A stretch of DNA of 64,000 nt from SIG575 sp964507395 (GCA_964507395.1 CAZDQE010000005.1:1-64000), one strand, 5' to 3'; positions 1-9,269 are shown, counted from the first letter of the stretch. Translations and numbers: made by a program. The notes: generated by a model not told the origin, from the letters alone.

Positions 1-678
1 TGCAACATGCAGTTCGGTGGTGATGACCAGTGGTCAAATATGCTTGGCGGTACGGAGCTTATCCGTAAAAAACTCGGAAAAGATGCTCACTGTATGACTA
101 TCACGCTGCTTACCGACTCAAACGGTAATAAAATGGGTAAAACAGCAGGTAATGCCGTTTGGCTTGACCCCAACAAAACGTCACCCTTTGATTTCTACCA
201 GTACTGGAGAAATGTAAGTGATGATGATGTACTCAAATGTATCCGTATGCTTACCTTCCTTCCGCTTGAGCAGATTGACGAGATGGATAAATGGGAAGGC
301 AGCGAGCTTAATAAGGCAAAAGAAATCCTCGCTTATGAGATGACAAATCTTGTTCACGGTGAGGAAGAAGCCGTAAAAGCTCAGAATGCAGCAAGAGCAC
401 TTTTCTCAGGTGCAGCCGATACTTCAAATATGCCCACAGTTTCACTTTCAGACGAAGATTTTGAAAACGGTGAAATAGGTATTGTAAAAGTGCTTGTTAA
501 AGCTCAGGTAGCAAAATCAAACGGTGAGGCAAAACGCCTTATTCAGCAGGGTGGTATTTCTGTAAATGATGAAAAAGTTTCAGATTTTGCTATGGCTATC
601 AGTGCTGAAAAAATTGCTTCTGAGGATGTAATTGTGAAAAAAGGCAAAAAAGTGTTTTATAAAATTATTAAGGAATAA
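1..678 (+). CDS. tyrS: Tyrosyl-tRNA synthetase, C-terminal part (5' end outside window)
   Basis: This is the 3' part of a class I tyrosyl-tRNA synthetase, which charges tRNA-Tyr with tyrosine in the cytoplasm. The frame is open from base 1, so the gene begins left of the window and is not truncated by mutation. The visible ~225 residues begin in the conserved FGGDDQWSN block of the catalytic domain. They then carry a KMSKS-type loop, here KMGKT (about bases 130-145), and end in an S4 RNA-binding domain (from about base 475). Family members are about 400-420 residues, so roughly half is seen. A strong ribosome binding site for the next gene starts 14 bases after the stop. Confidence 0.95.
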   Translation, partial: CNMQFGGDDQWSNMLGGTELIRKKLGKDAHCMTITLLTDSNGNKMGKTAGNAVWLDPNKTSPFDFYQYWRNVSDDDVLKCIRMLTFLPLEQIDEMDKWEGSELNKAKEILAYEMTNLVHGEEEAVKAQNAARALFSGAADTSNMPTVSLSDEDFENGEIGIVKVLVKAQVAKSNGEAKRLIQQGGISVNDEKVSDFAMAISAEKIASEDVIVKKGKKVFYKIIKE

Positions 679-702
679 ATTTTCTTAAGGAGGAAATAAA
701 AA

Positions 703-1623
703 ATGATAAAAGACATTCCAAATGGTGTATATCCGACGATGATAACACCCTATACTGCAGACAATAAAATTGATTATAACGCAGTAGAAAAGCTTATCAA
801 CTGGTATGATGAAAAAGGTGTTGCAGGAATTTTTGCAATTTGTCAGTCAAGCGAGATTTTCTATCTTTCTTTTGAAGAAAGACTTGAGCTTCTTAAGTTC
901 ATTGTGAAAAACGCACCCAAAAACATGACAATTGTAGCTTCAGGTCATACTGCTGATGACCTTGAAACACAGATTGCTGAGGCAAATAAGTTTATTGATG
1001 TTGGCATTGACGGCTATGTTTTCATCTCAAACAGACTTGCAAATGAAAATGAAGACGACAGTGTTTTCCTTAAAAACATTGAACACGTTGTTAATAACAT
1101 TCCTGAAATCGGTCTCGGTATTTACGAATGTCCTTATCCCTATAAAAGACTTATGACTCCTGCAGTGCTTAAAGAACTTAGCCAGACAGGTAAATTCAGA
1201 TTCCTTAAAGATACAAGCTGTAACCTCGATGAAATTCAGGCTAAACTTGATGCTGTTAAAGGCACTGATTTTAAGATTTATAATGCTAACTCAGCAACAT
1301 TCCTTGAGTCAATGAAAATCGGTTGTGCAGGTTTCTCAGGCGTTATGGCAAACTTCCATCCCGAGTTTTATGTATGGCTTTGCGAAAACTTCAATAAAGA
1401 ACCTGAGCTCGCACAGAAAATACAGGATTTTGTTGGTTTCTTCTCTGTTGCCGAGTGCCAGATGTATCCTGTTAACGCAAAATATTATCAGTCACTTGAA
1501 GGAAATGCAATGGAGTACATTTCAAGATCAAGAGATGCAAGTGAATTCAAGAGAAACCGTCAGCTTGAAATCGAGCAGATGTATAATCTTACACAGGAAT
1601 TCAAGAAGGCTTACAATATCTGA
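703..1623 (+). CDS. Dihydrodipicolinate synthase / N-acetylneuraminate lyase family aldolase
   Basis: A 306-residue class I (beta/alpha)8 aldolase of the DapA/NanA family, which makes or cleaves C-C bonds with pyruvate through a Schiff base. The Schiff-base lysine is Lys169, in FLKDTS, and the partner tyrosine is Tyr141, in YECPYPY. The length is normal. An AAGGAGG site lies 9 bases before the ATG. The substrate cannot be read from sequence: the glycine-rich GGTTGE block of true DapA is replaced here by AICQSSE. A sugar-acid lyase or another family aldolase is therefore as likely as lysine synthesis. It may be read with tyrS and ends at a hairpin terminator. Confidence 0.88.
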   Translation: MIKDIPNGVYPTMITPYTADNKIDYNAVEKLINWYDEKGVAGIFAICQSSEIFYLSFEERLELLKFIVKNAPKNMTIVASGHTADDLETQIAEANKFIDVGIDGYVFISNRLANENEDDSVFLKNIEHVVNNIPEIGLGIYECPYPYKRLMTPAVLKELSQTGKFRFLKDTSCNLDEIQAKLDAVKGTDFKIYNANSATFLESMKIGCAGFSGVMANFHPEFYVWLCENFNKEPELAQKIQDFVGFFSVAECQMYPVNAKYYQSLEGNAMEYISRSRDASEFKRNRQLEIEQMYNLTQEFKKAYNI

Positions 1624-1643
1624 ACATAAATTAATAAAAAATA

Positions 1644-1676
1644 CGGATGTATCAGCAGCGATACATCCGCATTTTT
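1644..1676. terminator. Bidirectional rho-independent terminator
   Basis: A 10-bp stem CGGATGTATC/GATACATCCG with a six-base loop is flanked by A-runs on the left and T-runs on the right. It therefore works in both directions. It sits between the convergent aldolase (+) and murD (-) genes, and its T-run overlaps the murD stop codon. Confidence 0.85.
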
Positions 1677-2983
1677 TATTCTCCTAATTGTTTTGCAAGG
1701 TCTTTAAAGTGATTGCCTTTTTCCTCAAAGTTTCTGTATCTGTTGTAGCTTGAAGCGGCAGGGGAGAAGAGACAAATTTTCCCTTTCTCGGTGAATTTAT
1801 AAGCACTTTCTACCGCCTTGTCCATAGTATCAACGCTTACCATATTTTTAGTACAACCGATTTTCTTAAGTTCATTAATGATTTTTTCACCTGTTTCAGG
1901 TAAGCCAATAAGGTTTGAAACATTACATTCATTCAAATCAGTGATGAACGTTGAATAATCAATGCCTCTGTCCATGCCGCCGAATATAAGCGTATCAACT
2001 TTTTCAAGAGCAGATACAGCGCACATAACTGCATGCGGAATTGTAGCAATACTGTCATTATAGAAAGTAATTTCTTTCCATGTTCCGACCTTTTCCATTC
2101 TGTGAGCAATAGGGGAGAAAGACATGATTCCTTCTTCTATAGCTTCGTCAGAAATACCGATGCACCTTGCAGCTTTAACAGCAAAGAAAATATCCTGATG
2201 GGTATGATAACCTTTAAGGTTTTCATTGAGTGTTGTCAGATGCTTTAAAAACTCATCAGCATCTTCATCATATCTGCTTACAGGTGAAATTTTCGATTTA
2301 ATGGCGTTAAAATCAATTAATTCCTTCAATTCGGTCTGGTCATCGTTGAAAATGAAATAATCGCTTTCTGACTGGTTTTTGACGATATTCAGTTTTGCAC
2401 CTACATATCCCTCGAAGCCATTATAATGGTCAAGGTGTTCGGGATAAAGATTTGTCATAACAGAAATATGCGGTGATGCCTTGGCAAATTCAAGCTGGTG
2501 GCATGACATTTCAATTACAGCAGTAAGTCCGTCCGTGTCATCAAGACTTTCAAAAACGGGAACACCAATATTGCCGATAAGTGCACATTTTCTGCCTGAT
2601 GCTTTTACAATGTTATAAATCAGGGTAGTAGTTGTTGTTTTGCCTTTAGTGCCTGTTATACCGATTTTTGTACATTCTGCAAAGCGAAGGAATAAATCCA
2701 TCTGACCTGTGACTTCCGTGGATTCTCCAATTTTAACATTTTTGAGAGAAATACCGGGACTTTGCATAACTAAATCAAAATTATTTATGCAGTCAAGATA
2801 GTTTTCACCTGTGTAGAGCGAAACGTTTTCGTCCTCAATTTTCAAATCTCTTTTATCTGCAACGGCAATTTTTTTGTCGGGATAAAATCTTCTGATAAAA
2901 CTGTAGGTTGACTGTCCTTCCTTGCCAAAACCAAGTATAAGCACTGACGGCTTTTCAAAATATTCAACTAATTTTTGATACAT
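1676..2983 (-). CDS. murD: UDP-N-acetylmuramoyl-L-alanine--D-glutamate ligase
   Basis: A 435-residue Mur ligase that adds D-glutamate to UDP-MurNAc-L-Ala in the cytoplasmic part of peptidoglycan synthesis. Seen: an N-terminal Rossmann-like domain (LILGFGKEG, residues 15-23), the ATP-binding GTKGKTTTT loop (about 111-119), the central NLYPEHLDHY segment and a C-terminal ligase domain. The length is normal for MurD. An AGAGGAG site precedes the ATG. The gene lies 17 bases after the second ABC exporter gene on the same strand and is probably cotranscribed with it. It is separate from any mur/fts cluster visible here. Confidence 0.93.
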   Translation of the reverse strand: MYQKLVEYFEKPSVLILGFGKEGQSTYSFIRRFYPDKKIAVADKRDLKIEDENVSLYTGENYLDCINNFDLVMQSPGISLKNVKIGESTEVTGQMDLFLRFAECTKIGITGTKGKTTTTTLIYNIVKASGRKCALIGNIGVPVFESLDDTDGLTAVIEMSCHQLEFAKASPHISVMTNLYPEHLDHYNGFEGYVGAKLNIVKNQSESDYFIFNDDQTELKELIDFNAIKSKISPVSRYDEDADEFLKHLTTLNENLKGYHTHQDIFFAVKAARCIGISDEAIEEGIMSFSPIAHRMEKVGTWKEITFYNDSIATIPHAVMCAVSALEKVDTLIFGGMDRGIDYSTFITDLNECNVSNLIGLPETGEKIINELKKIGCTKNMVSVDTMDKAVESAYKFTEKGKICLFSPAASSYNRYRNFEEKGNHFKDLAKQLGE

Positions 2984-3000
2984 TTTTAATCTCCTCTGAG

Positions 3001-4845
3001 TTAATTTATGCTTGTGTCAGTAAACTGGCTGAGGTACAAGTCGCGGTAAAAAGTTTCACTGCTCATTAATTCATCATGTGTTCCGCTCTCAATGATTTTA
3101 CCGTCATTAACAACAAGAATTTTATCAGCCTCTCTGATAGTTGAAAGTCTGTGGGCTATAACAAAATTTGTTCTGCCTCTCATCAGGTTTTTCATTGCCT
3201 TCTGAATCTGCGCTTCTGTTCGCGTGTCAACAGAGCTTGTTGCCTCATCAAGAATCAAAATTTTCGGGTCAGCTATCAATGCTCTTGCAATAGTAAGAAG
3301 CTGTCGCTGTCCCTGAGAAAGGTTGGTTCCGTCTTCGTCGAGAACGGTATCATATCCGTCAGGTAACTTTTCAATAAAACCGTGAGCTTTAGCAGCTTTT
3401 GTTGCAGCAATAATTTCTTCATCTGTAACATTTTCTCTGCCATATGAAAGATTTTCTTTAATTGTACCTTTGAAAAGCCACGTATCCTGAAGCACCATAC
3501 CGAAAATTTTTCTGAGATTTTTTCTTGAAACATTTTTTATGTCGGTATCGCCAATTCTGATTGTGCCTGAATTGATTTCGTAAAATCTCATAAGAAGATT
3601 TACAAGAGTTGTTTTACCGCCGCCTGTAGGACCGACAATAGCCACCAATTCGCCGGGGTTAACGGTAAGATTCATATTAGTTATAAGCGGCTTGTCAACT
3701 GAATATGAGAAATTTACATTGCTGAAAGTTATTTTACTCTCAAAATTATCAGGGAAATCGCTATCAACATCTTTTACAGCATCAGCTTCGCCAATTATAT
3801 TGAAAATTCTTTCTGCTGATGCCAACGATGACTGAAGACTGTTTGCGATGTTTGCAAGGTCAACGATAGGCTGAAGAAACATTTTTGAACAGGTGATAAA
3901 GGTTGTGATAGCACCGATTGATAATTCTCCGTCACCATTCGCAATGTAAAGACCGCCGACAATGCAAATTATAACAAAACCGATGTTGTTTACGAAATTA
4001 ATAAAGGGCATTATTATCCCTGAAATAAACTGAGCTTTTTTGCCCGCAGAATAAAGTTCTTCGTTAATTTCATCAAATTCTTCAATTGCTTTGTCTTCAT
4101 GACAAAAAGCTTTTACAATCTGGTGTCCCGTATACATTTCTTCAATATGTCCGTTAAGTTCACCTGTTTTTCTCCAGAGTGAACGGAAATATCTTTTAGA
4201 TTTGCCTGCCATTGTAAAACCGATTAATGCACAGACAGGAACGATGCTCAAGGTAATAAGCGTCATTTTAACGCTTACTGTCAGCATAACAATAAGAGTA
4301 CCGATGCAGGTAACAATACAGGTAATTATCTGTATCAGATTGTTCTGAAGTGTCAGGTCGATGTTATCCACATCGTTAATGACTCTCGACAGAATATCTC
4401 CCTTTGTATGAGTATCAAAGAATTTCAGCGGTAAGGTGGAGAGCTTTCTGTTTATCTGCTCTCTGAGGGAACGGGTAACCTTCTGTGCTACACCTGCCAT
4501 CGAGTATCGCTGGAAATATGTCATAAGTGAGCTTAAAACATAAATTCCGAGAATTATCAGCAAACTCTGACCGATTGGCTTGATGTCAAAGGGGAGACCG
4601 GCAAGCTTATTTTCAACCTGAAGCTGAATTTTGTCAATTATCTGACCTAAAAGGAAAGGACCTGTTACACTGAGAGCCGTTGATAAAATACTGCTGACGA
4701 TAACCGCACCCATAAGTGCTTTCAAAGGCTTTAATTGCAATAAAAGCTGACCGAAAGTTTTAAAAAAAGATTGAGGCTTATCTTCAGCGGCACGGAGATT
4801 TGCATATTCACGGTATTTTGAATTTACTGTTTTGTCCTTTTTCAT
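3001..4845 (-). CDS. ABC exporter half-transporter, permease plus ATPase (partner B)
   Basis: A 614-residue fused ABC exporter: six membrane segments (about residues 45-330) followed by a nucleotide-binding domain with Walker A GPTGGGKTT and Walker B ILILDEATS. Its signature is LSQGQ instead of LSGGQ, the usual mark of the partner that contributes the degenerate site in heterodimeric exporters. The start is the ATG at 4845, preceded by AAAGGAGGAG; it overlaps the upstream stop as ATGA, so the two subunits are translationally coupled. A longer in-frame reading to 4899 has no ribosome binding site. The substrate is probably drugs, lipids or peptides and cannot be told from sequence. Confidence 0.93.
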   Translation of the reverse strand: MKKDKTVNSKYREYANLRAAEDKPQSFFKTFGQLLLQLKPLKALMGAVIVSSILSTALSVTGPFLLGQIIDKIQLQVENKLAGLPFDIKPIGQSLLIILGIYVLSSLMTYFQRYSMAGVAQKVTRSLREQINRKLSTLPLKFFDTHTKGDILSRVINDVDNIDLTLQNNLIQIITCIVTCIGTLIVMLTVSVKMTLITLSIVPVCALIGFTMAGKSKRYFRSLWRKTGELNGHIEEMYTGHQIVKAFCHEDKAIEEFDEINEELYSAGKKAQFISGIIMPFINFVNNIGFVIICIVGGLYIANGDGELSIGAITTFITCSKMFLQPIVDLANIANSLQSSLASAERIFNIIGEADAVKDVDSDFPDNFESKITFSNVNFSYSVDKPLITNMNLTVNPGELVAIVGPTGGGKTTLVNLLMRFYEINSGTIRIGDTDIKNVSRKNLRKIFGMVLQDTWLFKGTIKENLSYGRENVTDEEIIAATKAAKAHGFIEKLPDGYDTVLDEDGTNLSQGQRQLLTIARALIADPKILILDEATSSVDTRTEAQIQKAMKNLMRGRTNFVIAHRLSTIREADKILVVNDGKIIESGTHDELMSSETFYRDLYLSQFTDTSIN

Positions 4846-6611
4846 GCCGGCTCCTCCTTTGAAAGCTGGGAATGCATAATTTCTATGTATTCCTCGCAAT
4901 TTTTTGAAAGTTCAGCATGATTGCCGATACCGATTGTTTTTCCTTCTGACAGTACAACGATTTTGTCAGCATCAATAATGGTACCGATTCTTTGCGCCAC
5001 AATAATAAGCGTTGAATTTTTCAATTCTTTTCTGATGGCTTTTCTGAGAAGTGCATCTGTTTTGAAGTCGAGTGCTGAAAAACTGTCATCAAAAATATAT
5101 ATGTCGGCTTTCTTTATAATAGCTCTTGCGATTGCAAGACGTTGCTTCTGACCGCCTGAGAGATTTTTGCCGCCTTGTGATACAAAACTGTCAAGCTTGT
5201 CAGGCATTTCAGAAACAAAATCCTCAGCTTGAGCAATTCTGAGAGCCTCCCACATTTCTTCCTCAGTTGCGTCTTCTTTTCCGAAGCGGAGATTGTCGGC
5301 AATCGTACCGCTGAAAAGTACTGCCTGCTGTGGAATTAATGCAATCTTTTGCCTCAGAGTGTTTTGCTGTATATCTCTTATATTCGTGCTACCGATTTTT
5401 AATTCTCCCTCTGAAACGTCATAGAAACGGGGGATAAGATTAACTATTGTGGATTTGCCGCAGCCTGTACTTCCTATAACTGCCGTCACTTCGCCGCTCT
5501 TTGCAGTAAATGAAACATTTTTCAGCACTTCATTTTCGCTTTCAGGATATGAAAAGCTGACGTTATTGAATTCAACACTGCTGTCGTCGGAAATTTCTGA
5601 AGTTTTTCCGCAATTTTTTATATTACTTTCAAGATTCAGGACCTCATTTATTCTGTTAACGCTTATCATGGCCTTAGGTATAAAAACATAAAGGGAAGCA
5701 GCCAATGTAATTGATGCGATAATAAGCAAAACATAAATAATAAAAGCCTGAAGATTACCTACAGTATTTTTTATCATTGCAACTGAATCAAGTGAGGACA
5801 GGTCGGCAGCTTCTATCTGTTTAGCATTAAGAAAAACAAGTAAAACAATAATTCCAATCAAAAGCAAACTGCCGACAGGAATGAGAAGGGCATAGATTCT
5901 GTTTATTTTTAACATTAAATCGGTAAGCTTGTTGTTTGCTTTTTTAAAACGTTTATCTTCATATTTTGTTTTGTTAAATGCTCTGATAACTCTGATACCG
6001 CTGATTTTTTCACGCAGTACCTGATTAAGCTTGTCTGTATATTTCTGTACAACATCGTACATAGGTATGATTTTTTTCATAATTATTATTGCAATAATAA
6101 GGATAACAGGTACTACTGAGAAAAGAGCACCCGCAAGTACCTTATTGAGCGAAAAAGCCATGATTGTACCGCCAATAAGCATTATGAGCGAACTCATTAA
6201 CATGCGGATGCAGGTAAGTACCATGTTTTCAACCTGTCTTACATCGTTTGTGCTTCTTGTTATAAGCGAAGAAGTGGAAATTTTGTCTATGTCACTCGCA
6301 GTGAGGGACTCAATTTTAACAAAAATTGCCCTTCTTAATTCTTTGGCAAAACCTGTTGAGGCCTTGGCGGAAAAATAACTTGAGAAGCCTGCAATAATCA
6401 GTGCAGAAAAAGAAGCAATAATCATATATAGACCGATTTCTTTAATGTATTCAATTCCTCCGCCTTCAGTTCCTGCGGAAATACCGTTGTTAATAATCAA
6501 AGACATCATTAAGGGCAACAATAATTGCATACCATTGTTGAGCAAAGTGAGAACAACGGAAGCAATTGCAGAAGTTTTGAATTTTTTCATGTAAGATAGT
6601 ATTTGCTTCAC
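4842..6611 (-). CDS. ABC exporter half-transporter, permease plus ATPase (partner A)
   Basis: A 589-residue type IV ABC exporter subunit with six membrane segments in the first ~310 residues and a C-terminal ATPase. Walker A is GSTGCGKST, the signature is the canonical LSGGQ, and Walker B is IYIFDDSFSALD. The catalytic glutamate after Walker B is aspartate. Known heterodimers such as TM287/288 pair this substitution with a degenerate signature in the other subunit, which is what the next gene shows, so the two products probably form one asymmetric transporter. The start is GTG with an AGGTG site. A sigma-A promoter lies about 30 bases upstream. Confidence 0.92.
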   Translation of the reverse strand: MKQILSYMKKFKTSAIASVVLTLLNNGMQLLLPLMMSLIINNGISAGTEGGGIEYIKEIGLYMIIASFSALIIAGFSSYFSAKASTGFAKELRRAIFVKIESLTASDIDKISTSSLITRSTNDVRQVENMVLTCIRMLMSSLIMLIGGTIMAFSLNKVLAGALFSVVPVILIIAIIIMKKIIPMYDVVQKYTDKLNQVLREKISGIRVIRAFNKTKYEDKRFKKANNKLTDLMLKINRIYALLIPVGSLLLIGIIVLLVFLNAKQIEAADLSSLDSVAMIKNTVGNLQAFIIYVLLIIASITLAASLYVFIPKAMISVNRINEVLNLESNIKNCGKTSEISDDSSVEFNNVSFSYPESENEVLKNVSFTAKSGEVTAVIGSTGCGKSTIVNLIPRFYDVSEGELKIGSTNIRDIQQNTLRQKIALIPQQAVLFSGTIADNLRFGKEDATEEEMWEALRIAQAEDFVSEMPDKLDSFVSQGGKNLSGGQKQRLAIARAIIKKADIYIFDDSFSALDFKTDALLRKAIRKELKNSTLIIVAQRIGTIIDADKIVVLSEGKTIGIGNHAELSKNCEEYIEIMHSQLSKEEPA

Positions 6612-6642
6612 TTTTTCACCTCGTTTATTGTATAATCAATGT

Positions 6643-6671
6643 ATTATACCATTTCATACAAATAACTTCAA
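6643..6671 (-). promoter_or_regulatory. Sigma-A promoter for the ABC exporter-murD operon
   Basis: Read on the minus strand: -35 TTGAAG (6671-6666), a 17-base spacer, and -10 TATAAT (6648-6643). It lies 32 bases before the GTG start of the first exporter gene. Confidence 0.75.
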
Positions 6672-6688
6672 TAGTTTTGATTCAAATA

Positions 6689-6717
6689 TTGCCATTTGTG
6701 CGTATTTCTGTTATAAT
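6689..6717 (+). promoter_or_regulatory. Sigma-A promoter for the hydroxyacid dehydrogenase gene
   Basis: -35 TTGCCA (6689-6694), a 17-base spacer, and a perfect -10 TATAAT (6712-6717). It is divergent from the ABC operon promoter, with 17 bases between the two -35 boxes. Confidence 0.8.
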
Positions 6718-6765
6718 TCCATATAATAAATGTGATTATTTATCATGAGAAGATGGGATGAAATT

Positions 6766-7800
6766 ATGGAGAAAATTTGTTTTTACAATACCAAGCCTTA
6801 TGACAAAAAATATTTTGAAAAATATAAAGATGATTTTTCTGTCGAAATTGAATATTTCAGAGGAAAGCTCCGTGAAAAAACTGCGGTTCTGGCTAAAGAT
6901 TACGATGCTGCAGTTGCTTTTGTCAATGATGATATAAACGCAGATACAATTGACACACTTTATGAAAACGGAATTAGAATTCTTGCCCTCAGATGTGCAG
7001 GGTTTAATAATGTTGACCTTGAAGCAGCATACGGCAAAATCCATATTGTAAGAGTACCTGCTTATTCGCCTTATGCCGTCGCGGAACACGCAATCGGAAT
7101 GCTGTTGTCACTTGTAAGAAAAATTCCGCGCGCTTACAACAGAACAAGGGATTATAATTTTACATTGAATTCACTTGTCGGTTTTGATTTGCACGGAAAA
7201 ACTGTCGGTGTAATAGGTACGGGAAAAATTGGCAGAATCTTTATTGATATCTGTAAAGGATTCGGAATGAACGTCTGTGCTTACGACCCGTATCCTGCAA
7301 AAGGCCTTGATGTTGAATATGTAAGCATTGAAGAACTCTGCAAGCGCTCAGATGTCATTTCTCTTCACTGTCCGCTGACTGACTCAACAAGATATATTAT
7401 TAACAAACGAACAATTTCTTTAATGAAAAATAACGTTTATATTATTAATACGTCAAGAGGAGCATTAATTGACAGTGAGGCTCTTCTCGAAGGACTGAAA
7501 TCTGAAAAAATCGGTGGTGCATGTCTTGATGTTTATGAGGATGAAACTGACTTTTTCTATGAAGACAAAAGCGACAAGGTAATTCACGATGATGTCCTTA
7601 CAAGTCTTATCGGTATGAACAATGTTCTTGTAACTTCACATCAGGCTTTTTTAACAAATGAAGCTCTTGAAAATATTACTCTTACGACTCTTCAGAATCT
7701 TCGTGATTATTTTGACGGTAAAGAATTAAACAACGAAGTCTGCATAAAATGTGCTAACGGAATAAGCTGTGAAAAAGATAAAAATGGCAGATGTTTTTAG
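6766..7800 (+). CDS. D-lactate dehydrogenase-like D-2-hydroxyacid dehydrogenase
   Basis: A 344-residue NAD-dependent D-2-hydroxyacid dehydrogenase, cytoplasmic, interconverting a 2-keto acid and its D-hydroxy acid. Seen: the N-terminal STKPYDKxxF-type start typical of D-lactate dehydrogenases (here FYNTKPYDKKYF), the dinucleotide-binding VGVIGTGKIG, the substrate arginine in NTSRGALID and the catalytic histidine in SHQAFLTNEA. The second ATG (6766) is chosen because family alignment begins there; the ATG at 6745 has no ribosome binding site. The C-terminus has extra cysteines (CIKCANGISC). D-lactate is the likely product in a fermentative host. The gene has its own promoter. Confidence 0.88.
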   Translation: MEKICFYNTKPYDKKYFEKYKDDFSVEIEYFRGKLREKTAVLAKDYDAAVAFVNDDINADTIDTLYENGIRILALRCAGFNNVDLEAAYGKIHIVRVPAYSPYAVAEHAIGMLLSLVRKIPRAYNRTRDYNFTLNSLVGFDLHGKTVGVIGTGKIGRIFIDICKGFGMNVCAYDPYPAKGLDVEYVSIEELCKRSDVISLHCPLTDSTRYIINKRTISLMKNNVYIINTSRGALIDSEALLEGLKSEKIGGACLDVYEDETDFFYEDKSDKVIHDDVLTSLIGMNNVLVTSHQAFLTNEALENITLTTLQNLRDYFDGKELNNEVCIKCANGISCEKDKNGRCF

Positions 7801-7889
7801 TTTATTTTACATTTTATAATTAAAAATCGCCTTATTTTTACAATATTGACTAAAAGTATGAACATATTGTTAACAATTTCCAGTTGGTA

Positions 7890-7917
7890 TTGAAAAGTTT
7901 TTTGAGTGTGATAAAAT
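7890..7917 (+). promoter_or_regulatory. Probable promoter of the small XRE gene
   Basis: -35 TTGAAA (7890-7895), a 16-base spacer, and -10 TAAAAT (7912-7917), 66 bases before the start codon. It falls inside the 182-base gap 7801-7982, which otherwise shows only AT-rich DNA. Confidence 0.5.
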
Positions 7918-7982
7918 ATTCTTGTGCATTGTTAAAAGGTTCACAAAAAATTTTAACTCTTAAAGATATGGGGGTATTTTTA

Positions 7983-8237
7983 ATGAGAGTACGCAAGCAG
8001 GCTGTCGGCGATCGCAACATCGTCGGACAGAGGATCGAAGAGAAGAGAAAAAGCATCGGCATGAAGCAGAAGGACCTCCTTACACAGCTTCAGGTAGAAG
8101 GGATTGATCTCAATGCTTCCGGTCTTTCTAAGCTCGAAGGACAGATTCGCAGTGTCAGCGATAAGGAACTTATTGTTATCGCAAAAACTCTCAATGTGTC
8201 TGTTTTATGGCTGCTTGGTCTTGCAGACGACGAGTAA
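7983..8237 (+). CDS. Small XRE-family transcriptional regulator
   Basis: An 84-residue protein that is nearly all one helix-turn-helix domain of the Cro/C1 type: VGQRIEEKRKSIGMKQKDL, a second helix pair, then a C-terminal AKTLNVSVLWLLGLADD. It binds DNA; its targets are unknown. The start is the ATG after TATGGGGG; the frame stays open further left without a start signal. Codon use is unlike the neighbours, with many C- and G-ending codons (ATC, AAG, CTC, CGC), which suggests high expression. It is monocistronic, with its own promoter and a strong terminator. Confidence 0.85.
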   Translation: MRVRKQAVGDRNIVGQRIEEKRKSIGMKQKDLLTQLQVEGIDLNASGLSKLEGQIRSVSDKELIVIAKTLNVSVLWLLGLADDE

Positions 8238-8251
8238 TTAAAAAAGTGTAA

Positions 8252-8279
8252 AACACCTACCGCTTGGTAGGTGTTTTTG
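8252..8279 (+). terminator. Rho-independent terminator of the XRE gene
   Basis: Stem AACACCTACC/GGTAGGTGTT, a GCTT loop, and a T-run immediately after. It also faces the end of the convergent phosphodiesterase gene and may serve both. Confidence 0.88.
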
Positions 8280-8280
8280 C

Positions 8281-9129
8281 TTAGTTAGAATACTTATCGG
8301 TAGTTATGTAATTTATACCGAGGTTATATACTCTTTCGAGAGTTTCATCATCATTAATTGTCCACGCAGCCAAATTTATACCCTGCATCTGTGCTTCTGT
8401 TATTTTTTCATCAGGGATATTTTTAGCTTTAATTGCAAGCCTTGAGTTTTCTCCGAGTTTTTTGCAGTTTTCTAAAACTGTATCGTTAATCTCTTCCGTC
8501 AGATACCAAAGTTCAATTTCACTGTCAAGTTTTCTGAGAAATAACAGTTGTTCTATATTAAAAGAAATAATCATGGACTTTTCTTTCATCTGTCTGTCGG
8601 TCAACTTTTGGAGAACATCTTCCAGATGATCATTGCTTTTTGTTTTAATTTCTATCTGAGCTTTTGTCTCAGTGTCTTTCAATATGTCAAGATATTCGTC
8701 AAGTGTAGGCAAATACATGCTGTCATGCTTTGTGAAATTTACACCATTTTTATAACTGATTTTTTTTAAGTCGGAATAATTGTTTTCATTCACGTTTTTG
8801 AAGCTCCAAAAATGCAGAAACATCGTGTTATCGTGGGTCAGAACCCATATGTTATCTTTGGTAAGAAGGATGTCACATTCAGCGGCATAATATTTCATTT
8901 CAGCAGCTTTTGCATATGCCGGAAGTGAGTTTTCCGGCGCAAAGGCTGTTACACCTCTGTGCGCAGTAAGAAAAACGGGTTCATTTTCTGTAATAAAGCT
9001 TATATCTTTGATGCTTACATTTTCCTTCTCTCTGTAATAAAACAACTGAACACACACGGTTGCAAGAATCAGAAATACAAGAATTCCTATTAAGATTCTT
9101 ATGATGTGTTTAAAAATATTTTTCAGCAA
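8281..9129 (-). CDS. Membrane-anchored glycerophosphodiester phosphodiesterase
   Basis: About 282 residues with one N-terminal membrane segment (HIIRILIGILVFLILATVCV), then a GDPD TIM barrel facing outside the cell. It hydrolyses glycerophosphodiesters to glycerol-3-phosphate and an alcohol. Metal and catalytic residues are visible in HRGVTAFAPENS, AECDILLTKD and LTHD. The TTG start at 9129 has AAGGGAG eight bases upstream; a GTG three codons earlier touches that site and is less likely. The single-gene unit has its own promoter at 9152-9180. Confidence 0.85.
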   Translation of the reverse strand: MLKNIFKHIIRILIGILVFLILATVCVQLFYYREKENVSIKDISFITENEPVFLTAHRGVTAFAPENSLPAYAKAAEMKYYAAECDILLTKDNIWVLTHDNTMFLHFWSFKNVNENNYSDLKKISYKNGVNFTKHDSMYLPTLDEYLDILKDTETKAQIEIKTKSNDHLEDVLQKLTDRQMKEKSMIISFNIEQLLFLRKLDSEIELWYLTEEINDTVLENCKKLGENSRLAIKAKNIPDEKITEAQMQGINLAAWTINDDETLERVYNLGINYITTDKYSN

Positions 9130-9151
9130 CTTATTCACTCCCTTTTATGTA

Positions 9152-9180
9152 ATTGTATCATAATACAACAACTCTTTCAA
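9152..9180 (-). promoter_or_regulatory. Sigma-A promoter for the phosphodiesterase gene
   Basis: Minus strand: -35 TTGAAA (9180-9175), a 17-base spacer, and -10 TACAAT (9157-9152). Confidence 0.7.
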
Positions 9181-9211
9181 TACCATGGTCTGTGCATTTG
9201 GAAATTATTTA

Positions 9212-9240
9212 TTGATTTATATAAATTACTATGATATAAT
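9212..9240 (+). promoter_or_regulatory. Sigma-A promoter for galT
   Basis: -35 TTGATT (9212-9217), a 17-base spacer, and a perfect -10 TATAAT (9235-9240), 29 bases before the galT start. Confidence 0.75.
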
Positions 9241-9269
9241 AATTTATATTATTTTAAGGGGTGGCACCT

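Noticed and set aside
1..678. tyrS as a truncated pseudogene
   Set aside because: The frame is open at base 1, so the missing part is only cut by the window edge.
6632..6650. Inverted repeat GTATAAT/ATTATAC as a regulator site
   Set aside because: The right half is the -10 box of the leftward promoter, and the symmetry can arise from AT-rich promoter sequence alone.
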